This document shows, in pieces, positions 10,278-20,995 of a stretch of 64,000 bases of DNA. Origin of the DNA: Rhizopus sp. PT2906 (lineage: Eukaryota > Mucoromycota > Mucoromycetes > Mucorales > Rhizopodaceae); assembly GCA_025529335.1 (NCBI GenBank), contig JAMYHX010000002.1, positions 124,001-188,000 of the forward strand, read 5' to 3'. Position 1 is the stretch's first letter. Each line of letters opens with the position of its first letter. Below the pieces are notes generated by a model. It saw only the letters and a program-made list of their open reading frames with translations. It had not been told where the DNA came from and made no database searches. Made by a program: the position numbers and the translations under genes.

Positions 10278-12324
10278 TCATTTTTCTACAACAATAATTT
10301 CATCCTCTTGCTTCATTCCGTAATACTTCAAGTCTCTTAGATCATCAGAGATATCCATTATCATCAGACTGTCTCCTTCTATGATCTGTGTCAGATACAG
10401 TGTCTGCTTTGATGCAGGAACCTTTAACAGTTTCTGTATCAGATGCTTGATGCTTCGAATGGTCATTGTCGGTAGAAATCTTTTGGATACTGACTTTGTT
10501 ATTGGTGGTAGCTGTTCTCTTTTACTGATCGTTGATACCTCGTTTTCTTCAAGTGGCCGTAGGCTGATCGTAATCTCAATCAGCCTGTCATTTAAGGCTG
10601 ACGTTGCTTTTTGTGCTTGTGTCTCTAGATCAGGTTCGCCATGTTCTAAAGATGTAATGAGTTGATTTTTTTCTTTCTTTCTACTCTAAAAAGCAAGATT
10701 TACTTTTACAAAGCTCTTGGTATCGTGGATGGATAGAAGAAATGGCTTGATGCGTTGTACCATCTTTAGTGCACATCATGAGATAATATCGTTCTAAATC
10801 AATTCTTTCTCTGCTAGTCAACTGAAAAGTATTGTCGTGTCAATTGAAAAACCTTGACTAATCTGTAAATAATACTCACCGTATTACCATTAACAACCAT
10901 AAGATTTCCTATTCTACCAACCACCTGTGATGCTTCCATTTCCTTATCCAAACCTATTTAATGGGTTAATTGCTAGATATAAATATAAAAAGTGATTTAC
11001 CTTCAAACACTGGATTGTTCTTGCAACGTAACTTGGTCAGTTTTGGATAATGATTCAAAACATTGATACTATCCCAGTCTTTGATAGAGTTCCCATCTAT
11101 ACGAAGATATTCTAGGTTATCAAATACCCCTTCCTTGCGAATTGACTTTATCTTGTTGTCATTTAAAAACAAAATCTGGAGACTATCCAAGAGTTATTAT
11201 GATATGTTGAATACATGACAGGTCTTACTTTGATAAAGATTGAAGTTTTGCCACTTCGGCCCAATCTTCAATAAGATTTTCTTCCAAATTTAAACATTTT
11301 AATCTTTCCCATTGTATAGAACTTAGACTCTTAATTTCGTTTCCTCCTAGCTGTAGGTCTTCTAGTTGAGGTAACCCAGGAGCGAGTATCTCGACATCTT
11401 TCCAGGATATCAATGTTTTATTCAACACGAGTGTTTGTAGATAATGTAGTTGTGATGGCTGTTGAGGGGCAATAAGTCTTGACTGACTACATAGAGAGAT
11501 ATATATGAGCATGAACCATGATTGTCTATTGGTTCTTACTTGAGTCTTAATATCGTTAACTTGGGTAGTTGAAGTGCAACTTTTTCAAGCTCTTCCCAAG
11601 AAGAAATCAAATTTCTGGATAAATCAAGATCTTCAATTGCTTTTGTATGAATAAAGGGGTTAGTGCCAGGAATTAGATTATCTCTCTTTTCTTTGTACCC
11701 AAGTTAGCTTTTGATATTTCTTCAGGAGATCCAGCAGAGGATATAAGCATTTCTGCTAAACCAACCACAGTCAATCGTTCCAACTGCCTATCCTCAAAAA
11801 AGCGTTTAAAAAAGGTGTTCAACAATGATAGAAAAGAGGCAAAGTTTACCTCATGGTACGCTGAACCTTTTCAAATCCATATGTTTCTACTACGATCTGT
11901 TTATTTCCACCCAAATATACTTCACCTTTATCGGCTGCTTTATCATAGGCCACAGTATTTTCTTCTTGCTCTGCTAGATACTTATCTTTAAGTGCCTGCA
12001 TAAATGTCTGCCCTAATAGCACTTTGTTGGGTTGAAATCGAATAAATGAACCAGAGGATGGGTATCTGCATATACACACAAGAGAATAAGATTTGGTTTT
12101 TCTTTTTTTAAGAGGTTTCTTTACCTGCATTCAAAGTATTTGACACCTTTATGTGTGCCATCGTGTTTTCCTCTAGTTGGTTCGTCCCATTCAACGCCTA
12201 ACCACTCGCCTTTAGTTCCTTCAACGACACCAATAAATCGTACTGTGGCTCGATCTCTATCTACTTGAATGCGAGTTCCAATCTGAATGTCGTCTGGAAT
12301 TGTCATCATGCAAACATGAGCCAC
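10278..12324 (-). CDS. PAC2: Tubulin-specific chaperone E (tubulin cofactor E)
   Basis: TBCE binds alpha-tubulin and acts with cofactors C and D to assemble the alpha/beta dimer. Nine exons from high to low: 12125-12324, 11850-12065, 11699-11787, 11540-11639, 11229-11486, 11001-11182, 10880-10953, 10704-10821 and 10278-10645, for 534 residues with all phases consistent. An N-terminal CAP-Gly domain (about 15-80; GEWLGVEWDEPTRGKHDGTH and SGSFIRF) is followed by leucine-rich repeats (about 170-370; LSRNLISSWEELEK, LVLNKTLISWKDVE, LFLNDNKIKSI), a TBCE-like HPRYQELCKKHGEPD segment and a ubiquitin-like C-terminus starting MTIRSIKHLIQKLLKVP. The last acceptor (10646-10647) was chosen because it alone restores frame and the KHGEPD motif. 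Starts at 12324 or at internal Mets six or seven codons on are equally possible. Nearby dynein supply is coincidental. Confidence 0.93.
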
Positions 12325-12349
12325 AGAGACAAAAAAATAAATTTAAGGA

Positions 12350-13680
12350 GCCTATGGGCGCGGAGTCCGCAGGTCAAAAAAAAAACCGCCTCGACCTGTT
12401 CAAAGAACGAGAAGTTGAAAAAACTCCTTATGATAAAGGCAAAAGGTTTTGATCATTGTCTTGAAGAGGTGATTCGATGTGTTGTGGGAGCGCTTAAGAT
12501 ATTTAATACCTTGTATACAATGGATATCCAACATTGCTTCCGTCTGGCAACAGTCGTTGAAGATTTTGGATGTTACTAGTCAAGTTAATATCGAACTTAA
12601 CATGACATCAGTATTAATGCATATAGGGTGTGTCCTTATCAAAGCTTCAGCACTATGTCGAATATTGATTCCGGTATATAATATCTTAATTGGGTCTGTA
12701 ACAGTTACTCCGGGAACAGAGAGTATTTAAAGAAGCTAGCTGCATATGAGGTGTTTTTATTTTCAGGAAGTTGGCAAGGTCAGGAGAAATCGTGGATAAG
12801 TTGCATCCGGTATCGACCAATGGCCCAGTGAGGGCACGTCCTATGGTGATAGGTACAAAAAAGGAATCAGTTCGCTTGTTTAAAAAGGCATGTATCTTTT
12901 TGTTAAATGGTTGGTAATTACATAGAGAGGAGTAACGCTGAGTGTCTTTGACAAGGTCGTCATACTCCAGGATTTCATCGATTTCGCCATCGATTTTATC
13001 GTCATATGCTGCAGCACTGGCAGGACTGTGTTTTAATGCACCGGTACTGGCATCCTGTTCAGTACATTAAGTGATCTTCATGGGTCTGAAGGCTCAAGAT
13101 ATAGCCGTAACAGGCGAATCAGATGCTTCATTTCGTTGAAAGGCTGATCTGCGCTTTAGACAAACCTTGTTCTGATCGCTGATGTATGAAGCGTTACATT
13201 TATAACATAGCTTTGAAAACGATTCTTTACCATGTGTATTAGCATCAGAGACTTCAAGTTCCTTCGCCAGTTTGCAGTTGGCAGTGACATAGTTGCATTT
13301 TCCATGGAGGCGGGAGGCCTTGGCTACTGCCCGTGTAGTTTCCTTGGTGATACTATGGGACGAAACACGAATGCTTGGGATACGAGTGTTGCTGAAGAGA
13401 CTGGTGTTGGGTTGCGTGCACTGAAACTTGCGAACGATGCGGACAAGAAGTTGATATTTTTTTTCTTTTCGATAGGCAAAATAACGGTAACCATGCTGAC
13501 TTGGTTGCTGATTCAAGGCAAGGGGAAATCGGCGTACAGAAGAATCAAGCAATATTCAACAAGGTTGGCTGACTCGCATTGCAACTTTTGAAAGCGATCG
13601 GCATAGTTTCCAACTGGTTCGGTGGCATGTTCATTGGTTGAATTAGTTTATAGGTTGTTAACTAGGTGAGTGAATTAGTT
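12350..13680 (-). mobile_element. Decayed Ty3/Gypsy-like retrotransposon fragment (gag end and aspartic protease)
   Basis: Reading the minus strand from about 13680 down gives, with interruptions, a gag-like segment (EPVGNYADRFQKL, near 13630), a cysteine/histidine region (HGKC ... C near 13300, then CYKCNA ... C near 13200-13170), an acidic linker, and a retropepsin-like active site PLVDTGCNLSTIS at about 12820-12780. The reading frame breaks several times (for example a stop near 13095 and a one-base shift near 12710), and no reverse transcriptase, RNase H, integrase or LTR was found. It stops within about 30 nt of the TBCE start codon, so it lies directly upstream of that gene. I conclude it is a dead fragment, not an active element. 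The superfamily is an inference from the gag zinc knuckle plus DTG layout. Confidence 0.65.
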
Positions 13681-14232
13681 GTTGGCAAATAAATTGTTAA
13701 TAGTAAAGCATATGCACTATAAAATGGCATTAATTAACATGTAGCAATATACGGGTATGGCAGCTCGACGTTTTTCATAAAGACAAATTATCCAACACAG
13801 AACAGTGCTTATGTCTTGGTCGGGAGTATTTAATCTTTCCTTTCTTGAGGTTTGTACGACATTATTTCAATGTCAACTATGCCTCGTCAGCCGAATCAAA
13901 AGGAGGTCTTCAACTGTGAATAAAACAAGTGACATTGAGCCTTTGATTAGAGTACATTTCCTTTAATGAAATGAACCAATATTAATCTTGATTATGAATA
14001 AAACAAATATCAAATGCATGCACTGTTGTGTTCACAAGCAAAGTATCCTTGGCAATATTAACTATAGGGGTCGACAAAGTAAAGGCTACGCTTGATCCGC
14101 TAAATGACAACACTCGTTACTACAGTGATAAAATGCTCTGCCATTACGTTGGTTTACCTCTAAGACTTATTGAGTTATTCTTCTACTATTTTATCGCCAT
14201 ATAAAGTTTTTATCCTTTAGACTTTCATGCAT
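13681..14232. other. Gene-poor stretch after the retroelement fragment
   Basis: About 550 nt of A+T-rich sequence with no credible ORF. It could contain further decayed gag or LTR sequence, but I could not match any part to a second copy inside the window. Confidence 0.3.
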
Positions 14233-14433
14233 TCATGTATTCATACTCTTTTTCATGGTTATGAAACCTCTTTTCTCATTGTCCAATAAATCATATATTT
14301 GATAATATCTCTCATTCAAGATACGCGCGTATCCATGACAGTAAGGGATTATATAAAGTATGTCGCGTACCTTAGTAACCCATCCTGTTTTGAGCGCCAT
14401 TTGAAATAGTTTATGCAGACTTGGAAGATCCAT
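14233..14433 (-). other. Small ORF of unknown status (66 codons)
   Basis: An ATG-started minus-strand reading frame of 66 codons, starting MDLPSLHKLFQMALKTGW and ending KKSMNT. It contains a consensus-like donor (GTACGC) after codon 21. There is no partner exon I can defend and no recognisable domain. It may be chance or a remnant. Confidence 0.15.
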
Positions 14434-15640
14434 TGCTTTACTATAAAAATGAACGTATAGTCATTAAATCTATCATAATCACAGTCGTCTCTAATATCGG
14501 TTTACATTTCACAAGCAGAAGGGGAAAGGATAGGGATATAACAATAGGAAATAGAAGATAAACATTTTACCTTTTACCTTTTTTCATATACACTAAAAAT
14601 AAAAATAAAAGCATTATACATTCTTATGCTTTCCTAAACCAGCTATATTCATGATAAACAGATTTAATGCATGATGATTACAAGGGTCACAATCTGGTTT
14701 GGCTTTGATTCCTTTTAGCAAATATCAGAAAAAGAAATTATATGATACGCAAGCCCTTCGTCAAAGATAGTAATGATATCCTTTAACATTTTTTTTATGA
14801 GATCTCTCTATTTCTTTAAATAATGGGCGTTGATCTATATACAATTATTACAAAACAGCCTCTTTCTCTTTCATTAACTCTCTTTCGATTTCTTAAACCC
14901 ACTATTTAACAGCAGACACCAAAAAGGTATATGATAAATAAACAAAAGATAGTGCCTAGATTTCTGATGACTATCACGTATGTTCCACAACACCAGCAGC
15001 CTAGTGCCTTTTGATAATAGCCCTTGTTTATCATCAGCTGCATTTTTAAGGATGCTTCCTTCTTTCAACTTTTTTCCTTGTACATTTGATGTTCATTTTA
15101 CTCATTCTTAAAGAATTAGCCAGAAAAATAGAAAAACCGCGTATTGGAAATAAGAAAAGTGAAGTAATCATAATAAAAAATTAAGTATTAGCCTTATGTA
15201 AACAAGCGGTCTTATAAAAGAAAAGGAGATGTGAAAAAATTATGCAAAAAAAGGGGAAGGCGTTCGGATATGTTCTAATATGGATAAGGTAGAAAATGAG
15301 CTATTATTTATTCATACATTATTGGAGGAAGGGAGAATAAGTCATATATTTTCAGTCTAAATAACTTGATTCATGTAAACAAAAAACTATAAAAGAGACC
15401 ATCATTCTTTTTCCTTTTTCCCTTTTTTTTCTTCATTCTATATCTCTTTTAAAAATTCTCTTATACTTTTATTATTTTATTATTCTCTATGTTGAAAAAG
15501 GTATAACAGCGTCTAGGTAATCTCAAAGTACATATAACTAATGTCATCCTTTAGAAAATACACTTTTGCTGGCTCTATTTCATGGTTCCTGATGCATCTT
15601 ACTCTATCATAATAACCTCTCCTTAAAGAAACTTCTGCTA
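14434..15640. other. A+T-rich intergenic stretch without recognised features
   Basis: About 1.2 kb with frequent A/T homopolymers and pyrimidine tracts (about 14850-14900 and 15405-15440). No ORF, tRNA box pair or repeat is convincing. Confidence 0.35.
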
Positions 15641-15930
15641 CTCGCTAATGCTCAAAAAAAAATACTTGCTACTGCTTATCAATACGCTCAAACAATCAAA
15701 CAACCAAGCAAATACTCAAATACTCAAATACTCAAAATGTTTATCAAATGCTTATCAAATCTCTGGAAAGATCAGTGAATGCCTGCTCTTGCTTATCAAT
15801 GCCTACAAATTATCATCAGTGCCAGAAAATGCTAGTGAATGTCTGTCTCATGCTTATCAACGTCGGAAAGCCCCTGAAGAACTTTGCTCATGTCTACCCA
15901 TGCCTGCTGCTAATGAATATTGCTCTAGAG
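15641..15930 (+). repeat. Degenerate short repeats (TGCTTATCAAT-like units)
   Basis: The motif GCTTATCAA(A/T/C) recurs at least five times (about 15675, 15749, 15792 and 15855, plus variants), mixed with CTCAAATACTCAAATACTCAAA near 15714 and AGTGAATG(C/T)CTG pairs. Spacing is irregular (roughly 40-75 nt) and copies differ, so this is a decayed low-complexity array. It translates without stops over short stretches in two frames, which is a by-product of the repeat. Confidence 0.4.
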
Positions 15931-16390
15931 TAAGTATATAACCAAGGCTTGAAACCTCAAGAAACGCCATGGGTCTACTATTCCAAACTATGCTAAATTA
16001 TGCCAACATATGCTACAAGAAAGAAAAAAACAAAAGCTATGCCAAACTCTATCAAGCTTTGTTACAAGAAAAGAAAAAGTATATATATAAAAAACAATTA
16101 ACCAGACAGGTTGCTGCTTCTCTATGCTGGGTAACCCTTGACGTAAGCTATGGTTGGCATCGTTCTGCTGTTGTCCTTAATGAAAGGCGTAATCTCCTTT
16201 GCTTCGTCCTAGGTACTTAGAAGTGCACTCTTTGTACGTTGAAGCTCTGAGATTTCCCTTGTCCCCATGAGATTGAATCTTGAGTATTGTTTCAGAAAGA
16301 TTACGCTTAATAATTATTAGGGGCAGCAGTCAGTTAGTGGCATCAGTGGCAGTCTTGGGTTGACAGACAGGGTTAATGTGGCCATCTGGA
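15931..16390. other. Low-complexity intergenic stretch
   Basis: Continues the simple-sequence character (repeated CTATGC and CCAAACTATGC-like words around 15980-16060), then A-rich runs. No gene is supported. Confidence 0.3.
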
Positions 16391-16615
16391 AAAAAAAAAA
16401 AGAAAATCTACTTGCTCTCTACTTTGATTATCAAAAACAAAAGGTTTCTGCTTGCTCTATAAACTTGGCTATCAAAAGAAAAAATTATCTACTTGGCTCT
16501 CAAAAAAGAAAAAGTCTCTCTGCTTGGCTATCAAAAACAAAAGTCTCTACTTGCTCTGTAAACTTGACTGTCAAAAGAAAAATCTTTACTTATTCAAAGC
16601 TCTCTCTCTCTTTGG
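16391..16615 (+). repeat. Degenerate tandem array of CTTGGCTATCAAAA-like units
   Basis: About five imperfect copies of (C/G)CTTG(G/C)CT(A/C)T ... TATCAAAA(A/G)(A/C)AAAA occur between 16407 and 16588, with unit lengths of about 25-55 nt. A related CTCTTGCTCTATA word is seen again at about 17053. The array is A/T-rich and does not encode a recognisable protein. The spacing and divergence do not fit a CRISPR array. Confidence 0.45.
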
Positions 16616-17079
16616 AAATCAAACTATTGCTTTAATAAAAACTTCATTTTGTTACTCCCACACTTTGGCTTTTTGTTCTTTAATCTTAATAAAATATATT
16701 CACTTGATACACTTTTCTTTGTCTCTGATAATCCAAGGAAACAACAGTTTAATGGTTTCTTCATATGCATCATTATGAAGCAGTTTGGATAATACTCACT
16801 ATATAACCTCACATAGGTAGTTCTCATTAGTGGCATACCATATATTAATATCAGTCTGTGCTATACAAACTTACAAGCGTTCGTCTAGGCTCTCAGATCC
16901 ACATCCATGTATCGTCGTTGAGTATTATGCCATCGGATTCTTTTCGTTGATGGAGCGTGTTTCTTGTATAATAGATCTTCACCTAAATGTGTTGACGATC
17001 TATTGGGAATACAAAAAAAAGACTTCCTTCTGTATCTTCATTACCAAAAAATGGGCTCTTGCTCTATATTTTCATATTT
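16616..17079. other. Intergenic stretch without recognised features
   Basis: About 460 nt with no credible gene on either strand. A few stop-free stretches of 60-80 codons exist but are short and lack protein-like composition. Confidence 0.3.
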
Positions 17080-17390
17080 GACACATTTCCTTACGGAATT
17101 GAAGGATGGCCTTGGAGTCAGTCTACAAGTTCTCAGCGGACAAGCTACCGACTGAGGGGATAAATAATGCGGGTCTTATCGGGTGCGGGCTGTTGTTGTA
17201 CGATGCGTGTTGGTGTTTGGCAACGAGCTGATTTTTGGGCGCAAACTCCTTTTGAAAACTGGAAATTTTCAGCCAGGATATCGTCCTGATCAACAAGCTG
17301 GAGCCGTAACTCTGTAAACCGATGTTGTAGGGCTACTACTATGCGACTGAGGGAATCTAAACCTTTCTAAAACTGGAAATGCCACTGAGA

Positions 17391-17423
<33 letters not shown>
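17080..17423. other. G+C-richer patch ending in an A32 run
   Basis: 17080-17391 is visibly richer in G+C than its surroundings and carries two related words twice: CGACTGAGGG (17147 and 17343) and AAACTGGAAAT (about 17255 and 17370). It ends exactly at an uninterrupted run of 32 A residues (17392-17423). A foreign-looking segment ending in a poly(A) tract suggests an old retroposed insertion, but no target-site duplication or polymerase III box was found. Confidence 0.35.
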
Positions 17424-17424
<1 letters not shown>

Positions 17425-17549
17425 AAACGCTTTATATTAAAGTTTTGATTTATGCTGTTTATTTTTACAAGTGTACAAATAAGAAAATGAAAAAAAAAAA
17501 AGAAATATTATGCATATATCAGTATGAAGGAAAGCGAAAAGGAGAGAAT

Positions 17550-18767
17550 CTAGTTCTTGTAAAAGACAACATCTCCTTCCTCTTCAACAAATCTACAGCT
17601 CTTCCAGACTTTCCAAAGAGCAATAGGGATAGGTGTATAATCACATTGGTAGTGCTTACCAAGAGCTTTCTTGATATGAGCAGTAGCTTCTTCGGCATGA
17701 TAATGAGGCATTGTAGAGAAGAAATGATGAGCAACATGAGTATCAGCGATATGATGATGGAAATAGTCGATAATGGTACCAAATGAGCGATCAACAGTCA
17801 AGGCAGCACCACGTTGGAAGTTCCAGACATTCTCGCGGTAATGAGGCAATCTAGGGTCAGTGTGTTGTAAATAAGTGATCAAAACCAACCAAAAGTTGAC
17901 AAACAAGTAGGGAATAACGTAGTATTTGATGACATTAAGAGAACCAAAGATCTGACCACAATAGCCCAAGAAACCGACCATGGAAAGGACACCAATGTTT
18001 GAGCTTACAACATCCCAATATTGATTTTCATCAAAGATAGCACATGAAGGGTTGAAATGGGAAGCCCAACCAGGATAGTTTTGACCAGTGGCATTGATGA
18101 AGAGATATGCGGGCCAGCCAAACACAAACATGACAAACATGCGGTAGAATACAACAATAGGAGCTTCATCAAGGGCATCATGGGGGCCATCTGGGTGAGG
18201 GTCTTTATCACGAGGTGGCAAACCAACTTTAGTACGGGTCTTTGGAAGGAAGACTTGGTCCTTTGTCATATGGCCAGTAGCTTTGTGATGTCTAGAATGA
18301 GAGAATCTCCAAGAGTGATAAGGTACGAGTAATAATGTGTGAAGAACATAGCCAACACTGTTGTTGATTGTCTAAATGAGGCATTAGTATTCATTGTTAT
18401 TGAAATCATATTTATTACATACCTTTGAAGGACTGAAAGCTTGATGACCGCATTCATGACCAATAACCCATACACCTGTTCCAACAATGCCTTGAGCAAT
18501 CCAATACAGAGGCCATAAGATCATACGAAGAGCTGCAGATTGCACTTGATCAATATAAGATGCAGCATAAGCCAAGGCAGCAATAAAGGCAAAGTCATGG
18601 ATGACATAGGTAAATGATCTAAAGGTATCTCGACGGAAACAATGGGCAGGAATGGCATCACGGATTTCTTTGATTGTAAATTCGGGCAATTCCCAGTTTC
18701 TAGCTATGGCTTCATCGATATTAAGCTTATTTGCTGATTCATTGCTGGTATTTCTCTTGGTTGCCAT
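17550..18767 (-). CDS. FAD2: Membrane delta-12 fatty acid desaturase (oleate to linoleate)
   Basis: Inserts the second double bond into oleoyl chains in the ER membrane, using cytochrome b5 as electron donor. Two exons, 18423-18767 and 17550-18371, give 388 residues, the usual length for Mucorales delta-12 enzymes. All three histidine boxes are present: HECGH (about 104-108), HSRHH (about 136-140) and HVAHH near residue 315. Hydrophobic pairs flank them (RMILWPLYWIAQGIVGTGVW; VFYRMFVMFVFGWPAYLFI; YVIPYLFVNFWLVLITYL). The intron falls soon after the first His box. A delta-12 rather than omega-3 role is inferred from overall likeness to fungal FAD2 proteins (PEFTIKEIRDAIPAHCF and related blocks). 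The gene is isolated, with about 1.3 kb of upstream DNA. A T32 run (the A32 tract on the other strand) lies 127 nt past the stop. Confidence 0.94.
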
Positions 18768-20083
18768 CCTATTCCCTCAGTAGTGGTGCCTTTATTATGA
18801 AGAAAGGAAAAAGTAAGAAAGAGAGAAGGGGGGATTTATAGGAAAAGAAAAGAAAGAAAAAGTTTTTAATTCGTTCCCTGGTTTTTTATCTTTATAGCTT
18901 CCCTTTGGTCTCTCAACTTCAAAGATTTAATTAGGGGCAGATTTACCTTTCAAAAAAAAATATTTAAACTGCGTTAAGCTCGAGATCAAATTAGATCCTG
19001 AGCTGACATTTAATCGTGGTTCCTAATTGTCCATCAATGGTAGGTCACCCCAAATGTTGGTTTAGATAATGGTTGAGTTATTTTTTATTTGGTTGGTGTA
19101 TAAACATAAGATGACCCACGCATATCAATAATCATTAGACATTTCATCCTATTCCATTGAAGGTAGCACATTGTTAATCCTAAATCGAAGGTTAAGAAAA
19201 AGAGGGTTGATGTATCATTTAGAAATGATAACAAATCAAATGTTCAGATACAATTTCCGTATCAAGTAAACACCAAGACAAACTGAGACATGGAAAAAAA
19301 AAAAAAAAGGAGTTACTGATATAATATCAACCACTTCATTGAAAAAGTGATGAAGAGGTGATGAAGATGCGTGACGTGCGAACGCATGTGAAAATGTAAA
19401 TGACCTTTACCAAAGCCTAATTACGATTGACTGCATGCTTAACGCAGGCATTTCAGTATAATGTGATGCGTAGCTTATCTATGAGCCAAGTTTAATTTTT
19501 CCATACATGACAACATTACTTCTTTCTAAGCCATAGATTAACTATTTGATTGATATTTTCAAATGTTTTGTCTGATTCGGAAGTAAAGCTCTGCATTCTT
19601 CCAACAATGGCTAAATGAAATCAAACAAGAGACATAACGACGTTCTATATGAGGAAACGGACCTACCCGATGGTGTCCGGAAAAAATATAAAGAAGTACT
19701 ATGAATCATGAATCAAAGAGGAAGGTATACATATCAAAATTATCAACAAAACTATAGGCAGCTGTGTCATTGTAACAGGAATAGAAACTGGGATATGCAA
19801 TGTTTACAATGGTCATTCAGCTTTAGGACGGAATCATGCGATGACAATCCAACTAATAAGATAATGAAGCCAGAGGGATGTTTTTTATACATAAATCTCT
19901 ATAATAATTTGTTAAGCTTTTGCAAGGAATCCTCAACAACACTGATGTGCATATATAATACTTGATTACAAAAGCTTATACGGCATTCTACTCTTTCCAT
20001 TCTACATCGTATCAGATGAGAATAAATAGCAACAGATATCTTTGTGACAATATATTTGATTTCAGAAAAGGAGTATATGCTTT
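18768..20083. other. Upstream region of the desaturase and downstream region of EAF7
   Basis: About 1.3 kb. Just above the desaturase ATG the minus strand is pyrimidine-rich (18795-18870). Around 19340-19365 there is a short direct repeat (GTGATGAAGAG, GTGATGAAGAT). No ORF with protein-like content was accepted; a plus-strand frame at 19708-19965 has no recognisable domain. Confidence 0.35.
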
Positions 20084-20932
20084 TCATTTTCTTTTATTTG
20101 TTTGTCGTTTATTGCCTGGCCCTCTGCTGGAACCTGACGACCGTGCTGTCCTTTTGCTACCATGGCTACCGGACATACTGACTGAATGACGTCCTGTCGG
20201 TGGTTCCGGTGTTGCTTCTGATTTCCTCATACCCCTCCTTCTTGAAGGTTTGCCTATGATTGATAAAAAGTTAAGCAAAAATCATACGAGCCAATTTTCC
20301 ATTTATACCTTCTTCTGGTTCTGGTGTTGATTCATTAGCTGAATTTGTAGGTGATCTTTCTCGTCGACTCGTTCTTGTCCTTTTCGTGGGTGGTGAACTA
20401 GGTGATTCTTCTCTTTCTGAACTATTGTCTTGGCGGTGTTCTGATATAAGTTGATCATAGTCCTCCAATGGTAAACTAAACTCTTGAAAAGATAAATGTC
20501 TCGCGTCTTCACTTCTTTCTTCCTGTTCATCGTCCTCTTCGGCCTAAGACATTATATAAGTATAATCTATGCGCGTGTTTATTTATATATATACCAGCTC
20601 ATCCAGGGCCTCCATTCCATAAAATTCATTTAATTTATCCCAAACTTCCTGGATCGTGCATGGTATAGGATTATTTTGATTAAACTGTTTTTGTATACTG
20701 ATAATTCGAAAATGCTTATGAATTCCTAGTATTCTCTCTTTTAGTATTTGCCATGACGACTGCTACAGAGCATACAATTACCAACTGGTTTGCAGCGAGA
20801 GATCGCGTTAAATAGTGCAAGTTCCATTCTTGCATCCCATTCTTTTAAATTGAGACTCTTTTGTTCTTCTTTTATAATTTGTTCTTCAATAGTAGATAAA
20901 TGTTCCTCGGATGTCATTGTTGATTCATTCAT
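20084..20932 (-). CDS. EAF7: Chromatin modification protein Eaf7 (NuA4 subunit, MRGBP/CT20 family)
   Basis: Eaf7 joins Eaf5 and Eaf3 in a NuA4 histone acetyltransferase submodule. Four exons, 20782-20932, 20595-20725, 20309-20543 and 20084-20253, give 228 residues with consistent phases. The conserved N-terminal domain is seen across exons 1 and 2: EWDARMELALFNAISRCKPVG, HKHFRIISIQKQF and TIQEVWDKLNEFYGMEALDE. The rest is acidic (EEDDEQEERSEDAR), then Ser/Pro/Arg-rich and basic to the end (GNKRQTNKRK), as in family members. Retaining the last intron would end the protein after LARMIFA. The gene starts only 63 nt below the stop of the PPR gene on the same strand, so its promoter must lie in or across the end of that gene. 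Confidence 0.85.
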
Positions 20933-20995
20933 TTAGAAAAGGAAAAAAAAAAGAGAGAGAGAGGGAGACAAATATTGTCCAATCAAATTAAATCT

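Noticed and set aside
16391..16615. Repeat array considered as CRISPR
   Set aside because: Units vary in length and sequence, spacers are themselves repeat-like, there is no cas gene, and the host is a eukaryote.
19340..19500. GTGATGAAG repeats considered as box C of a C/D snoRNA
   Set aside because: No properly spaced box D with terminal stem, and the motif repeats back to back in a way unlike snoRNAs.
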